A stretch of DNA of 64,000 nucleotides from Palsa-89 sp963824345. GTDB taxonomy: Bacteria; Acidobacteriota; Terriglobia; Bryobacterales; Bryobacteraceae. This document shows, piece after piece, positions 1 to 7,884 of the stretch (position 1 is the first letter of the stretch; every line of letters starts with the position of its first letter). The position numbers and the translations under genes are program-made. The notes under the pieces were generated by a model. It did no database searches and was not told the DNA's origin. It worked only from the letters and a program-made list of their open reading frames with translations. The stretch covers positions 248,001-312,000 of the forward strand of contig CAWGOZ010000021.1 of the NCBI GenBank assembly GCA_963824345.1. Reading direction: 5' to 3'.

Positions 1-675
1 AAAGGGGGCGGGGCCGGAGGCGCCATCGCAGGTGTCCAGGTAATTAACACCAATGCCGGTCTCACCGCCTGCTGAATTGGCGTCGGCAAACTGCCGCCAA
101 GCCTGGTTGGTGGCAAGGATGACCCCGTTCTTGTCAAGAATGGCGATGTGGGCGCTGAGCGCATCCAGGGTTGATTGCGCGAATCGCTCCGACTGGGCCA
201 AAGCGCCCTCGGCATGCTTCTGTTCTGTGATGTCGATGTGGGCGCCGACCCACTCGAGGATTATGCCGTCCTCGCCCACGATCGGCGTGGCAGTCGCCAG
301 CATGTGCCGGTATTCGCCGTCCTGACGGCGCAAGCGATTTTCCGCGCGGAAGGGTGACCCAGTCTCAAGGGCTGCGGACCAGGCGTTGGCTGTGTGCGCG
401 CGGTCGTCAGGATGTATCGCATCCACAAAGCCCCAGCCTTGGATCTGTTCGGGGGTCTGACCCGTAAAATCTCCCCAGGAGGAAAAGTCGAATAGACTCT
501 CCCCGGAGGCGGTCGTGTTCCAGATGACGGCGGTGCTCACCTCCTGTAGCGACCGGTAGCGCCGCAGCGTAGTCCGCAAAGCTTCCAACTCCAGATTCTT
601 CTGTGCAAGCTCCTGCCGCAGTTCTGCCGAGTCGAGACCCGTGGACGGCCCCTCCCCTGGCGCGTCCGCGCTCAT
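1..675 (-). CDS. PAS-domain sensor protein, 3' end cut by the window edge
   Basis: Reading the minus strand from an ATG at 675 gives an uninterrupted frame to base 1. It starts MSADAPGEGPSTG, has a short coiled stretch (residues about 14-40), then a PAS_3-like fold with the typical ends 'GWGFVDAIHPDDR' and 'WVGAHIDITEQK'. A second PAS begins at about residue 160 ('ATNQAWRQFADANS'). PAS domains sense small molecules, redox state or light in histidine kinases, diguanylate cyclases and chemoreceptors. The output domain lies outside the window, so the type of sensor is unknown. The two c-di-GMP proteins at 11-16 kb suggest similar signalling but are not adjacent. It is transcribed away from the window, after the end of the defence operon. 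Confidence 0.8.
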   Translation of the reverse strand, partial: MSADAPGEGPSTGLDSAELRQELAQKNLELEALRTTLRRYRSLQEVSTAVIWNTTASGESLFDFSSWGDFTGQTPEQIQGWGFVDAIHPDDRAHTANAWSAALETGSPFRAENRLRRQDGEYRHMLATATPIVGEDGIILEWVGAHIDITEQKHAEGALAQSERFAQSTLDALSAHIAILDKNGVILATNQAWRQFADANSAGGETGIGVNYLDTCDGASGPAPF

Positions 676-896
676 CTGGCTGTCGATTAGAGACCCGGAT
701 CGTGGCATGGCCAAGTGATTTTAATCTTTCCTGCTATCGCTTATCGTCGGAAGCGGGTGATTTGGCGCCTAGTGAATCCTCCAATGTTTCTATGCGAACT
801 GTGTCTTATTTGTTTGTCCCGGCTCAGGCAGCCACCGCAGTTCATGCGGAATGACAGGCTTGGAAGGTTCCCGCGCAGGTTTACTGGACGACAGAC

Positions 897-2969
897 TCAC
901 TTCCTCAGATCGTCCAGGAATTCCGATGCGGGTGCGACTCCAGTCACCAGCAAGTGATCCCGCGCTCGCGTACAGGCGACGTACAGCAGGTGCCGTTCCG
1001 TGTTGTAGACCTCTTCGAGATCGGCGTCGTCCGTTACCGTTTCGATACGCTCCTGGGAAGGAATCACTTCATCGTCACAGGTCATCACCACAACGGTGCG
1101 AAACTCCAGGCCCTTGGCGAGATGCATGGTGCTGATCGAAGCTCTTCCAGTGGTGGTCTCAACGTTATCGTCGAGAACCTTGTAGGCCAGCTTCGCCATC
1201 TCGACGGCCGCACGAGCTCGGTCCAACTCGGCCGCCGATCGGACGAATACGCCGATTTCGTGGGGTACGATGCCCTCGCTGGTCCTGTTCACTAACCATT
1301 TGCCGACTGCCTTAATCTCTTCCTCGGGAGTCGCCAGGACCATAACGTCCGGGGGCGGACCGTTGAAGGTTGAGATGGTGCCCTTGCGGTCTTCCTTATT
1401 GCCGTCCACATCGGAAACTTCAGGGCCAAGCAGTCGATCGGCCTGCGTTCTGATCTGATGCGAAGTCCGGTAGTTGATTCGCAGCGCAGACGAACGCCCG
1501 CGAATATCGACGCCGAGCGCTTTCCAGGAAAACGGCTGCTGGAAAATCCGCTGGCCCAAATCGCCCGCGAAAAAGAGACCGTTGGGGCGCCCGGCCCCCA
1601 GGGCGGCGAGAAATCGAAGTTGAGGAACGCTGATATCCTGAGCCTCATCCACCACGGCGAACTCAAACGGGGGATGTGCGATTTCTCCGAGCTTCACCGC
1701 TACACGTCCGAACACGTCCGAATATGTCACCAGACCGCGCCCATTCAGCGCCACTCGAACGCGGTCAAAGATCGACCAAAGCACGCGTCTCTGAGTCTCC
1801 TGTAACCGCGTCTTGCGCCCTAGCCGAGCCACGTCACGATAGGATTCCCAGGATTCCAACTGCCACGCGTCCACCACCTGTTCCCATTCCGTCAGTAGGA
1901 ATTGCGGGGAGAATTTGTGACCCTCTACCGACTGAGAGGCTTCGCTCACAAGCTCTCGGATCACCTCGCGGGAAGCGATCTTCGGAATGCCTATATTCAC
2001 TTCATACAGCCGCCGGCCGATCTCGTTCATCGAATGAACCTCAAGCCGCTCACCAAGTATCGGTTCGTTGCTGATGAGCCGCCGGAGCTTGGCCCTGAGC
2101 GCGTTCGCCAGTGTATCGGAGAAAGTCGTCAGCAGTACCCTGGCGTCCGGATTCGCGCGCGCCAGAAAGACCGCCCGATGCAGCGCAACGATGGTCTTGC
2201 CGGTCCCCGCCGAGCCTGCCACCCGCGCTGGGCCGTTGTAATCGCGGTCCACCAACGCTCGCTGCGCTGGATGAAGGAAGATGGTCCATTTGTCCCAGGG
2301 GTAGTCGAGGGCGCGCTCCAGTTCCTCGACGTTGGCCATCACGCGGAATCGGCGCTGGGCGTCGGGATGCGCAAACGGATCGGCCCCAATGGGCACGGGC
2401 TTGGCAACCTTTGGCGCAGCGCCGGTGGCCAGATCGAGCAACGCCTCGGCCGCCTCGCTCGGCAAGTGATCCGCCAATCCCAGCAACGTGTCCTCGGTGG
2501 CGCGGCGCACATCGGCCAGCCATTCCGCCGGTACGCCATAACCGAGCAACTCGTCTTCCGGGACGCCGGCGAACAAGGGCGGCTTCGGAAGCGCTGGCTG
2601 GACGACTTCCACATACTTGGGAATCGTGATCTCCTGCACGGTCTCGCGGACTTCCACAAACTGCGCCGCGCCGGTCTTGGGATGCGTCTCCAGCTTCCGC
2701 CGTTCGGCCCACTGATACGCGTTGTCGTGGTGTCCGACGTAGCACAGCAGCAGGCTCAACTCGGTCCTATGTACAATCAACCGGACGTCGCTCGACACGC
2801 GAATCGACCAGAAGCGGTGGTCCTTCGGCTTTCCGAGCCTATGGAATTGCAGGCTGGGATGCGCCGGGTTCAACTGAAGATCGAAAGCCGCCGTCTTTAC
2901 GGCCTTCTGCTCCTCGCCAGTGAGTTTGGCAAGGCTATCCGTGAAAGTATCGGCGATGCGGAACTCCAT
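897..2969 (-). CDS. RelE/ParE-like domain fused to UvrD-type superfamily 1 helicase
   Basis: 690 aa. Residues 1-90 look like a RelE/ParE-type small fold (basic, with 'FWSIRVSSDVRLIVHR' and 'LLLCYVGHHDNAYQWAERR'), as found in mRNA-interferase or gyrase toxins. Residues 225-690 are a UvrD/Rep helicase: Walker A GSAGTGKT at 252-259, Walker B DEAQD at 441-445, 'INYRTSHQIR' (motif IV), 'STMHLAKGLEFRTVVV' (motif V) and 'LLYVACTRARDHL' (motif VI). UvrD enzymes unwind DNA 3'-5' with ATP. This one lacks the long accessory subdomains of UvrD/RecB and is short. It is the last gene of the six-gene minus-strand operon, 6 nt after the DUF3037 gene. Whether the N-terminal domain is a toxin or a binding platform cannot be read from sequence. 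Confidence 0.85.
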   Translation of the reverse strand: MEFRIADTFTDSLAKLTGEEQKAVKTAAFDLQLNPAHPSLQFHRLGKPKDHRFWSIRVSSDVRLIVHRTELSLLLCYVGHHDNAYQWAERRKLETHPKTGAAQFVEVRETVQEITIPKYVEVVQPALPKPPLFAGVPEDELLGYGVPAEWLADVRRATEDTLLGLADHLPSEAAEALLDLATGAAPKVAKPVPIGADPFAHPDAQRRFRVMANVEELERALDYPWDKWTIFLHPAQRALVDRDYNGPARVAGSAGTGKTIVALHRAVFLARANPDARVLLTTFSDTLANALRAKLRRLISNEPILGERLEVHSMNEIGRRLYEVNIGIPKIASREVIRELVSEASQSVEGHKFSPQFLLTEWEQVVDAWQLESWESYRDVARLGRKTRLQETQRRVLWSIFDRVRVALNGRGLVTYSDVFGRVAVKLGEIAHPPFEFAVVDEAQDISVPQLRFLAALGAGRPNGLFFAGDLGQRIFQQPFSWKALGVDIRGRSSALRINYRTSHQIRTQADRLLGPEVSDVDGNKEDRKGTISTFNGPPPDVMVLATPEEEIKAVGKWLVNRTSEGIVPHEIGVFVRSAAELDRARAAVEMAKLAYKVLDDNVETTTGRASISTMHLAKGLEFRTVVVMTCDDEVIPSQERIETVTDDADLEEVYNTERHLLYVACTRARDHLLVTGVAPASEFLDDLRK

Positions 2970-2975
2970 GTGGGT

Positions 2976-3821
2976 TCAGCCTGCCTTTTCGTGTTGTCGA
3001 ACTTCCTTCTCGAACTCTTCCGCGAACGCCTCTGCTTCGTCTTCGCGGATCAGTTCTGCCTTTCCGGGCATCTTCTTGAGAATGTTCTGCGCTTTGATGA
3101 ACGTGCCCTTTAGCTCGCTGTCCGCCGGCGCACCCAGGAGCAGATGGATCTCGAAATTATCCGGGCTATCGTTCAAACTAGTCGCGCGACCTACCCATCG
3201 GTTTGCCTTCTCGACAATGGAACTACGATCCACCATATCGAAGGAGACGGGTTCGTACACATGCCACACGTTGTTTTTCCAGGCCCTCTGAAATTCGTAC
3301 TCATAATTCGGCGCTACGATTCGCTTCGGCCTCAAGTACTCTGTGACGTGTCTACGTTCCAGAGGCTCTTTGAAAGTGCTCCGCCATACGTCTTCGTCGC
3401 GGCGGATCGAGTCTGAGGTTGAAGAGTAGCGGTCTACGTACCGCTCGAACAGGTCGGCCAACGTCTTCTCCAGGTCATGACTCAAGCCGACTCCGGCTTC
3501 GGAAAACTGCAAGGAGCTATCGTCCGGGGGCAACACCCTGGCCAGCAGGTCCTCGATCGCGAGCTTCGGCTCAAAAGGCAGCGCCGATGGCAGGCTGGCG
3601 CCGAATTCACTGATCTTCTCCTGCAGGTAAGTGGTCAACTGCCGGAACCGGTTGCCGTCGATCTTGGCGAACATTTGCGTGATCCGCGCGTAGTGAGTCG
3701 TGCATTTAGCGCGGAGGAATCGAGCTTCCCGCGAATAGACAGCTACGCCGATGTTGACGAACTCCTGCGTAACGGGGTCATGCACGTAGCGTAAAATGCT
3801 GAAACTATAAGGGGTTTTCAT
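2976..3821 (-). CDS. DUF3037 family protein
   Basis: 281 aa. The N-terminus 'YSFSILRYVHDPVTQEFVNIGVAVYS' (residues 5-30, in part) is the signature of DUF3037, a family of unknown biochemical function. The middle is rich in charged helices, and the C-terminus (about 240-281) is a highly acidic/basic helix likely to form a coiled coil. No catalytic motif is visible. The start overlaps the stop of the upstream HipA-like kinase gene by 4 nt (ATGA), so the two are probably translationally coupled. Pairing of DUF3037 with HipA-like kinases recurs in bacteria (known of the families), which suggests a partner, inhibitor or substrate role. That role is inference. Confidence 0.8.
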   Translation of the reverse strand: MKTPYSFSILRYVHDPVTQEFVNIGVAVYSREARFLRAKCTTHYARITQMFAKIDGNRFRQLTTYLQEKISEFGASLPSALPFEPKLAIEDLLARVLPPDDSSLQFSEAGVGLSHDLEKTLADLFERYVDRYSSTSDSIRRDEDVWRSTFKEPLERRHVTEYLRPKRIVAPNYEYEFQRAWKNNVWHVYEPVSFDMVDRSSIVEKANRWVGRATSLNDSPDNFEIHLLLGAPADSELKGTFIKAQNILKKMPGKAELIREDEAEAFAEEFEKEVRQHEKAG

Positions 3822-4609
3822 GCGAGCCTCCTCCTGATCTCTTCCGCAAACTCTCCCGCGTGACCCGCTACGGTGCGCAGGTGCCGTTCGATTTCGCTGA
3901 CTCTTTCATTGTTCCACTCCGACGGCACTTCCGCGAGAATGGCGTCGAGAGGTGCTCCGGACAAAGCCGCTAGCGCCGATATGAATCCGTCTAGATCAAT
4001 CGGCTTCTTCTTCAGTTGCCTATAGAACACGTGCTCGGTCACGTATGGTTGGTCTTCCAGCAGCCACGGCGAGCTGGACCTCGGGATCGCCTCAAGAAAT
4101 GAAAATGCCAGTTCATGATCGTAGACGAAAATGTCGTCGCCGCGCGTGAATAAATTCTGATTGCTATAGCGGCGATCCGGGTTCTGGATGAGCGCGTCGA
4201 ACGCGAAGATGTTCACTGCGGCTTGCCACATAGCTTCGGGAATCCACTTGTCCACCGGCCAGCCGGACACATCGGATAATTGGCGCGAGCCAAAGTTCAA
4301 GCCGATAGTGTTCCGCAAACGATTAGCGTGCTGAGGCTCCGCCGCGGCCACTAATTCCGCAAAGTCCACGTCCATCGACACCAGTGCGGGTTCCGCCACG
4401 GCGATGCCAAAGTGCATCGCGAGTCCTGACGCAACCAGTTCGCATAACAGTCCTGTCTCCCCGCGGTCGAGACCACCCCGCAGCTTAACGACGTAGTCAT
4501 CCACTCTATTGCCCAGATCGTCCTCGCAACCGCAAAGCAGTGGCGAAGTGCGGCCGCTAGTCATGAACCTGTGGAACTGGGCGGCTGTAATGCGAGAGAC
4601 CATACGCAC
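3818..4609 (-). CDS. HipA-like (HipA_2) protein kinase
   Basis: 263 aa, shorter than classical HipA (about 440 aa). Kinase-type residues are visible: a VVKLRG strand with Lys42 as candidate ATP-binding lysine, a catalytic loop NPDRRYSNQN (Asp145, Asn150), and YDHELAF with Asp164 in the DFG position. HipA kinases phosphorylate proteins such as glutamyl-tRNA synthetase and cause growth arrest; the HipA_2 branch is uncharacterised. There is no HipB-like HTH antitoxin next to it; instead it is followed by DUF3037 with a 4-nt overlap and preceded by an ASCH gene 20 nt upstream. The family call is good. A toxin or abortive-infection role is inferred from its place between a type III R-M system and a helicase. 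Confidence 0.8.
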   Translation of the reverse strand: MRMVSRITAAQFHRFMTSGRTSPLLCGCEDDLGNRVDDYVVKLRGGLDRGETGLLCELVASGLAMHFGIAVAEPALVSMDVDFAELVAAAEPQHANRLRNTIGLNFGSRQLSDVSGWPVDKWIPEAMWQAAVNIFAFDALIQNPDRRYSNQNLFTRGDDIFVYDHELAFSFLEAIPRSSSPWLLEDQPYVTEHVFYRQLKKKPIDLDGFISALAALSGAPLDAILAEVPSEWNNERVSEIERHLRTVAGHAGEFAEEIRRRLA

Positions 4610-4629
4610 TCGCGGGCGGCGGCCCTCTC

Positions 4630-5031
4630 CTACCTTATCCGGCCCAGTCGCCGGACAATTTTCGGGGGCGGATCAAAGAGGCCGAGCCGCCCCTTCAATG
4701 GCATGAACGGGAGTTTCTTTGGTCTGGTGAGTACCCAACCGACCGGTCCATGAAACCATTTACTTCGGCTCCGAGGGACGCAGTCTTCCAGTTGAACCAC
4801 GCCGACAATTCCGCCCTGTTCCAAGACTTCGGGCACCTTAACCCCAAGCTTTCTCGCGAACAATCGGTTTTCGTCGAGTTCCCATTTGGGGGGAAGGTTG
4901 GCGCTGGCCTGAATCAGAAGCGTGCCGCGAAACTTAGTTTTCCAGGTCCGATTCTCAATGTCCTTGTAGCCATGGACAATCAACCACGCCCACGGCTGGC
5001 GAACCACCAGTACCTTCACGTCTTTCATCAC
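4630..5031 (-). CDS. ASCH-domain protein
   Basis: 133 aa. Residues 5-30 carry the ASCH/PUA-like signature ('RQPWAWLIVHGYKDIENRTW'), followed by 'FRGTLLIQAS' and 'GGIVGVVQLEDCV', and the length matches a single ASCH domain. ASCH domains are PUA-like RNA- or modified-base-binding folds; some are N4-acetylcytidine amidohydrolases or bind modified nucleotides. The start overlaps the mod stop codon by 4 nt (ATGA), so it is coupled to the methyltransferase. A role in recognising modified nucleic acid or tRNA is plausible but not shown. The extreme C-terminus (GRLGLFDPPPKIVRRLGRIR) is basic. Confidence 0.8.
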   Translation of the reverse strand: MMKDVKVLVVRQPWAWLIVHGYKDIENRTWKTKFRGTLLIQASANLPPKWELDENRLFARKLGVKVPEVLEQGGIVGVVQLEDCVPRSRSKWFHGPVGWVLTRPKKLPFMPLKGRLGLFDPPPKIVRRLGRIR

Positions 5032-7877
5032 TGAACCCGGAACACCTTCATCACTTCATCGCCCAGATGGTTGATTACCTTTACGGCAATCCGCCCGGAT
5101 GTCGGCTTGTCGAACGGGCGCGAGGTGTCGCTGTTCAGCGTCGCCCAGGCTTCCTCATTGATCTCGGCCTTCAGCGTGGTCTTCAGCGACTTGTACGGAT
5201 CGTTCGCGCCCAGGAAATAGGCATGGCGGACGAAGAAGCTCTCCTCGTTGTAGTCGGTGTCGATGAACCAGCAGGCGATCCCATCGGCCCCGTCGCTGCG
5301 AACCTCGCCCGTGTTGGGATGAAACACATCCACGCCGTTCACCTTCACCTGAATCTGGCTCCCGGCAGCATTCAGAATGTCGATATCCGGCTCGCCAAAG
5401 ATCACGAACAGGTTGCCCTTGCCGGTGTTCTTCAGATCGTCGGCCATGTGCAGATCGGCGTTCATGCGCGCCTTGAGAATCGGGATGCGGCCGAGCTTGT
5501 CGAAATCCGTAGAACGCGCGTCGTAGTTGAACGCGCAAGCCACCAGGACATCGAAGGCGGCATCCCCAGCCTCTCGCGCAGCCTCCACCAGATCGGGACG
5601 AGAGACGGTGCCGAACTCCGGTCCAATGAAGACAGCGGCGCGTTTCTCGATTCCCTGCCCCGTGCCGCCCTCCAGATAGCGCCCCTCGGCGCAAACGAAC
5701 TTCCCCGGCCACGGAGTGACGGAAGAGAACGTGATCTTGTCCTCCTTATGCGCCTGTTGCACGCCGGCGGTCTTCAGGTTTTCGAGAATCATGCGGACGA
5801 ACCCCTGCTCGTTGCCATTTTTCGTTTTCGCGGCGCCGTCGATCAGTTCGTCATTCTCATCCACGCCCAGCACGCGATGCGGAGAGAGGCTCTCCACCGT
5901 AAATGGCCCCGCGACCCGCACCTTGTGCTTGTCATCGTAGGGTTTGTCGTAGAGATATTCGAAGTCGGCTTTGGCGGCGATGGACGCGTCGATTTCCTTC
6001 TGGCGCGCGATGCGCTGCCGCCACCACTCGGCGTGTAGCTTTTTGGCTTTGTCCGGCCATTTGGCGTCAGCCTCGCGCGGAATCTCCCACTCCTGCCATG
6101 TCTGTTTGAGCGCCTGATTCAACTGTTCGCGCAGCGGTTCGAGCGTGGTTTGAAACTTCTCCCAAATGACGTCGATCTCGGCGTTATTGGCGATCGACTT
6201 GAGCGTGATGTGCGGCACACGCTCATAGACGAAGCCCTGACGGAGATTGCCGTGCGTGGGAGCGTCGGACGGAATCGACTTGGTGACTTCGGCTTCTTTC
6301 TGTTGCCCGTCCTTGCTGTCGGCGAGCAGGTAGTAAGGATAGCGGGCGCCCATGACGCGGGCGCGCGCCAGCGCGAGCGCGACGCGGGAGGTGTCGATGG
6401 TGATCCAGCGCCGACCCCATTGCTCGGCAACGTAGGCGGTGGTGCCGGAGCCGCACGTGGGGTCGAGGACGAGGTCGCCGGGATCGCTGGACATGAGGAT
6501 GCAGCGCTCTACAATCCGCTCGGAAGTCTGAACGACGTACAGCTTATCCATCGCGCTCCCGCTTTGCATATCGTCCCAAAAGTCAGTTGTGGGCAAAACA
6601 GAAAAATCATTGAAATAACGTTTGTAACGGATGTTCCGTCCACTTCGACCGATGCGCCCAGCCATCTTGAGCCTGTTAACGCCCGAAAGGGTCGTGGTCC
6701 ACCCACGATTTCTCGCCGGCAGGTAGTCACTGCCCTCGAAGTAGATTGGGAAACCCATGGCTGACTCCGCCCCAGTGTCGCGGCCCTGTCGCTGGCTCGT
6801 CAACGTAATTAGCTGGAGAAGTCGGCCAGCACTGTTCTTGAGGCCCAGTCGCAATTGTTCAGGTGTGGCTGGCTGCCACGTTCCGTCCGCACCCTCTAGC
6901 AAGGTATATCCACCACCTTTTCCTTCGGGCTCGCGCTGAACGTAAACAGGCCGATACTTGAGTTTAGGCTGAGACTTCGCGTACCACAGAATAAAATCCG
7001 TCACGCCAGAAAGATACTGACTGGTAGCGCCTCCCGATTTCTTGACCTGGATCTGAGCAACAAAATTGTCTGCCCCAAACACTTCCTCAGCTAGCCCTCG
7101 CACTCGATGAACATTCTCGTCTCCGATTTGAAGAAATAATGAACCAGAACCGGCGAGCAGATCGCGGGCGACTGTCAAACGGTCTCGGAGATAAGTGAGA
7201 TATGAGTGAACCCCATCCCGCCAGGTATCTCGAAATGCCTTCACCTGTTCCGGCTCCCGAGTAATATGTTCGACGTTCCCATCCCTTACGTCACGGCTGG
7301 TCGTCGACCATTGAAAATTGGAATTGAACTTGATCCCATACGGCGGATCAATATAAATGCACTGCACCTGCCCGCGCAACCCCTCCCTCTCCGCCAGCGA
7401 CGCCATCACTTGCAGGCTGTCGCCGAGAATCATCCGATTCGTCCAATTGGCGTCGTGCTGATAAAACTCGGTCTTGGCGTTCCCTTCAGGCACGCCATTA
7501 AAATCGGTGAAGAGGTCGTACTGATCCTCCCCAGCCTTCTGTCCGGCCGCGCTCCGCCGCAACAAATCGTCGATCAGAACCTTGGGCTTAACCTTCTCCT
7601 GAATGTAAATCGGCGGCGCATGCGTAACCAGGGCGGACCAATCCTGCTCGTCCTTGCCGCGCCAGACAAGCTGCGGGTCCAGGTCGCGATTGCGGCGCTG
7701 CTTCTCTTGATCGAGCCCGGATACGCCGCGCTCTAGCGCAACGCGGACAGGGCTCTCCTGCTCCTTTTGCATCACGGATTGGAATTCGGCGGTGGGAATA
7801 TTCTTACGCGAGGCCTCTTCGTGGCTAAGTGCCTCCACCGTCTTCTTTTTCTCGATTTTCGGGGGTTTCGCGGCCAT
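5028..7877 (-). CDS. mod: Type III restriction-modification DNA methyltransferase (Mod)
   Basis: 949 aa. N6-adenine methyltransferase of beta class: catalytic motif IV DPPYG at 177-181 comes before the AdoMet-binding motif I DPTCGSGT at 472-479, with a roughly 290-residue target-recognition segment between them. Type III Mod proteins methylate one strand of an asymmetric site and supply specificity to Res. This protein is about 300 residues longer than EcoP15I Mod. It has an N-terminal charged extension (1-130) and a long C-terminal region (about 560-949) with 'DVLVACAFNYDARSTDF' and 'ACWFIDTDYNEESFFVRHAYFLGA'. This belongs to the large Mod class paired with Res of about 1000 aa. The gene starts 7 nt after the res stop; start ATG at 7877. 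Confidence 0.9.
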   Translation of the reverse strand: MAAKPPKIEKKKTVEALSHEEASRKNIPTAEFQSVMQKEQESPVRVALERGVSGLDQEKQRRNRDLDPQLVWRGKDEQDWSALVTHAPPIYIQEKVKPKVLIDDLLRRSAAGQKAGEDQYDLFTDFNGVPEGNAKTEFYQHDANWTNRMILGDSLQVMASLAEREGLRGQVQCIYIDPPYGIKFNSNFQWSTTSRDVRDGNVEHITREPEQVKAFRDTWRDGVHSYLTYLRDRLTVARDLLAGSGSLFLQIGDENVHRVRGLAEEVFGADNFVAQIQVKKSGGATSQYLSGVTDFILWYAKSQPKLKYRPVYVQREPEGKGGGYTLLEGADGTWQPATPEQLRLGLKNSAGRLLQLITLTSQRQGRDTGAESAMGFPIYFEGSDYLPARNRGWTTTLSGVNRLKMAGRIGRSGRNIRYKRYFNDFSVLPTTDFWDDMQSGSAMDKLYVVQTSERIVERCILMSSDPGDLVLDPTCGSGTTAYVAEQWGRRWITIDTSRVALALARARVMGARYPYYLLADSKDGQQKEAEVTKSIPSDAPTHGNLRQGFVYERVPHITLKSIANNAEIDVIWEKFQTTLEPLREQLNQALKQTWQEWEIPREADAKWPDKAKKLHAEWWRQRIARQKEIDASIAAKADFEYLYDKPYDDKHKVRVAGPFTVESLSPHRVLGVDENDELIDGAAKTKNGNEQGFVRMILENLKTAGVQQAHKEDKITFSSVTPWPGKFVCAEGRYLEGGTGQGIEKRAAVFIGPEFGTVSRPDLVEAAREAGDAAFDVLVACAFNYDARSTDFDKLGRIPILKARMNADLHMADDLKNTGKGNLFVIFGEPDIDILNAAGSQIQVKVNGVDVFHPNTGEVRSDGADGIACWFIDTDYNEESFFVRHAYFLGANDPYKSLKTTLKAEINEEAWATLNSDTSRPFDKPTSGRIAVKVINHLGDEVMKVFRVQ

Positions 7878-7884
7878 ATTGTCT

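Noticed and set aside
1902..3113. A 403-codon plus-strand frame across the helicase/DUF3037 junction
   Set aside because: Shadow of the helicase gene; codon pattern and composition fit antisense of coding DNA.
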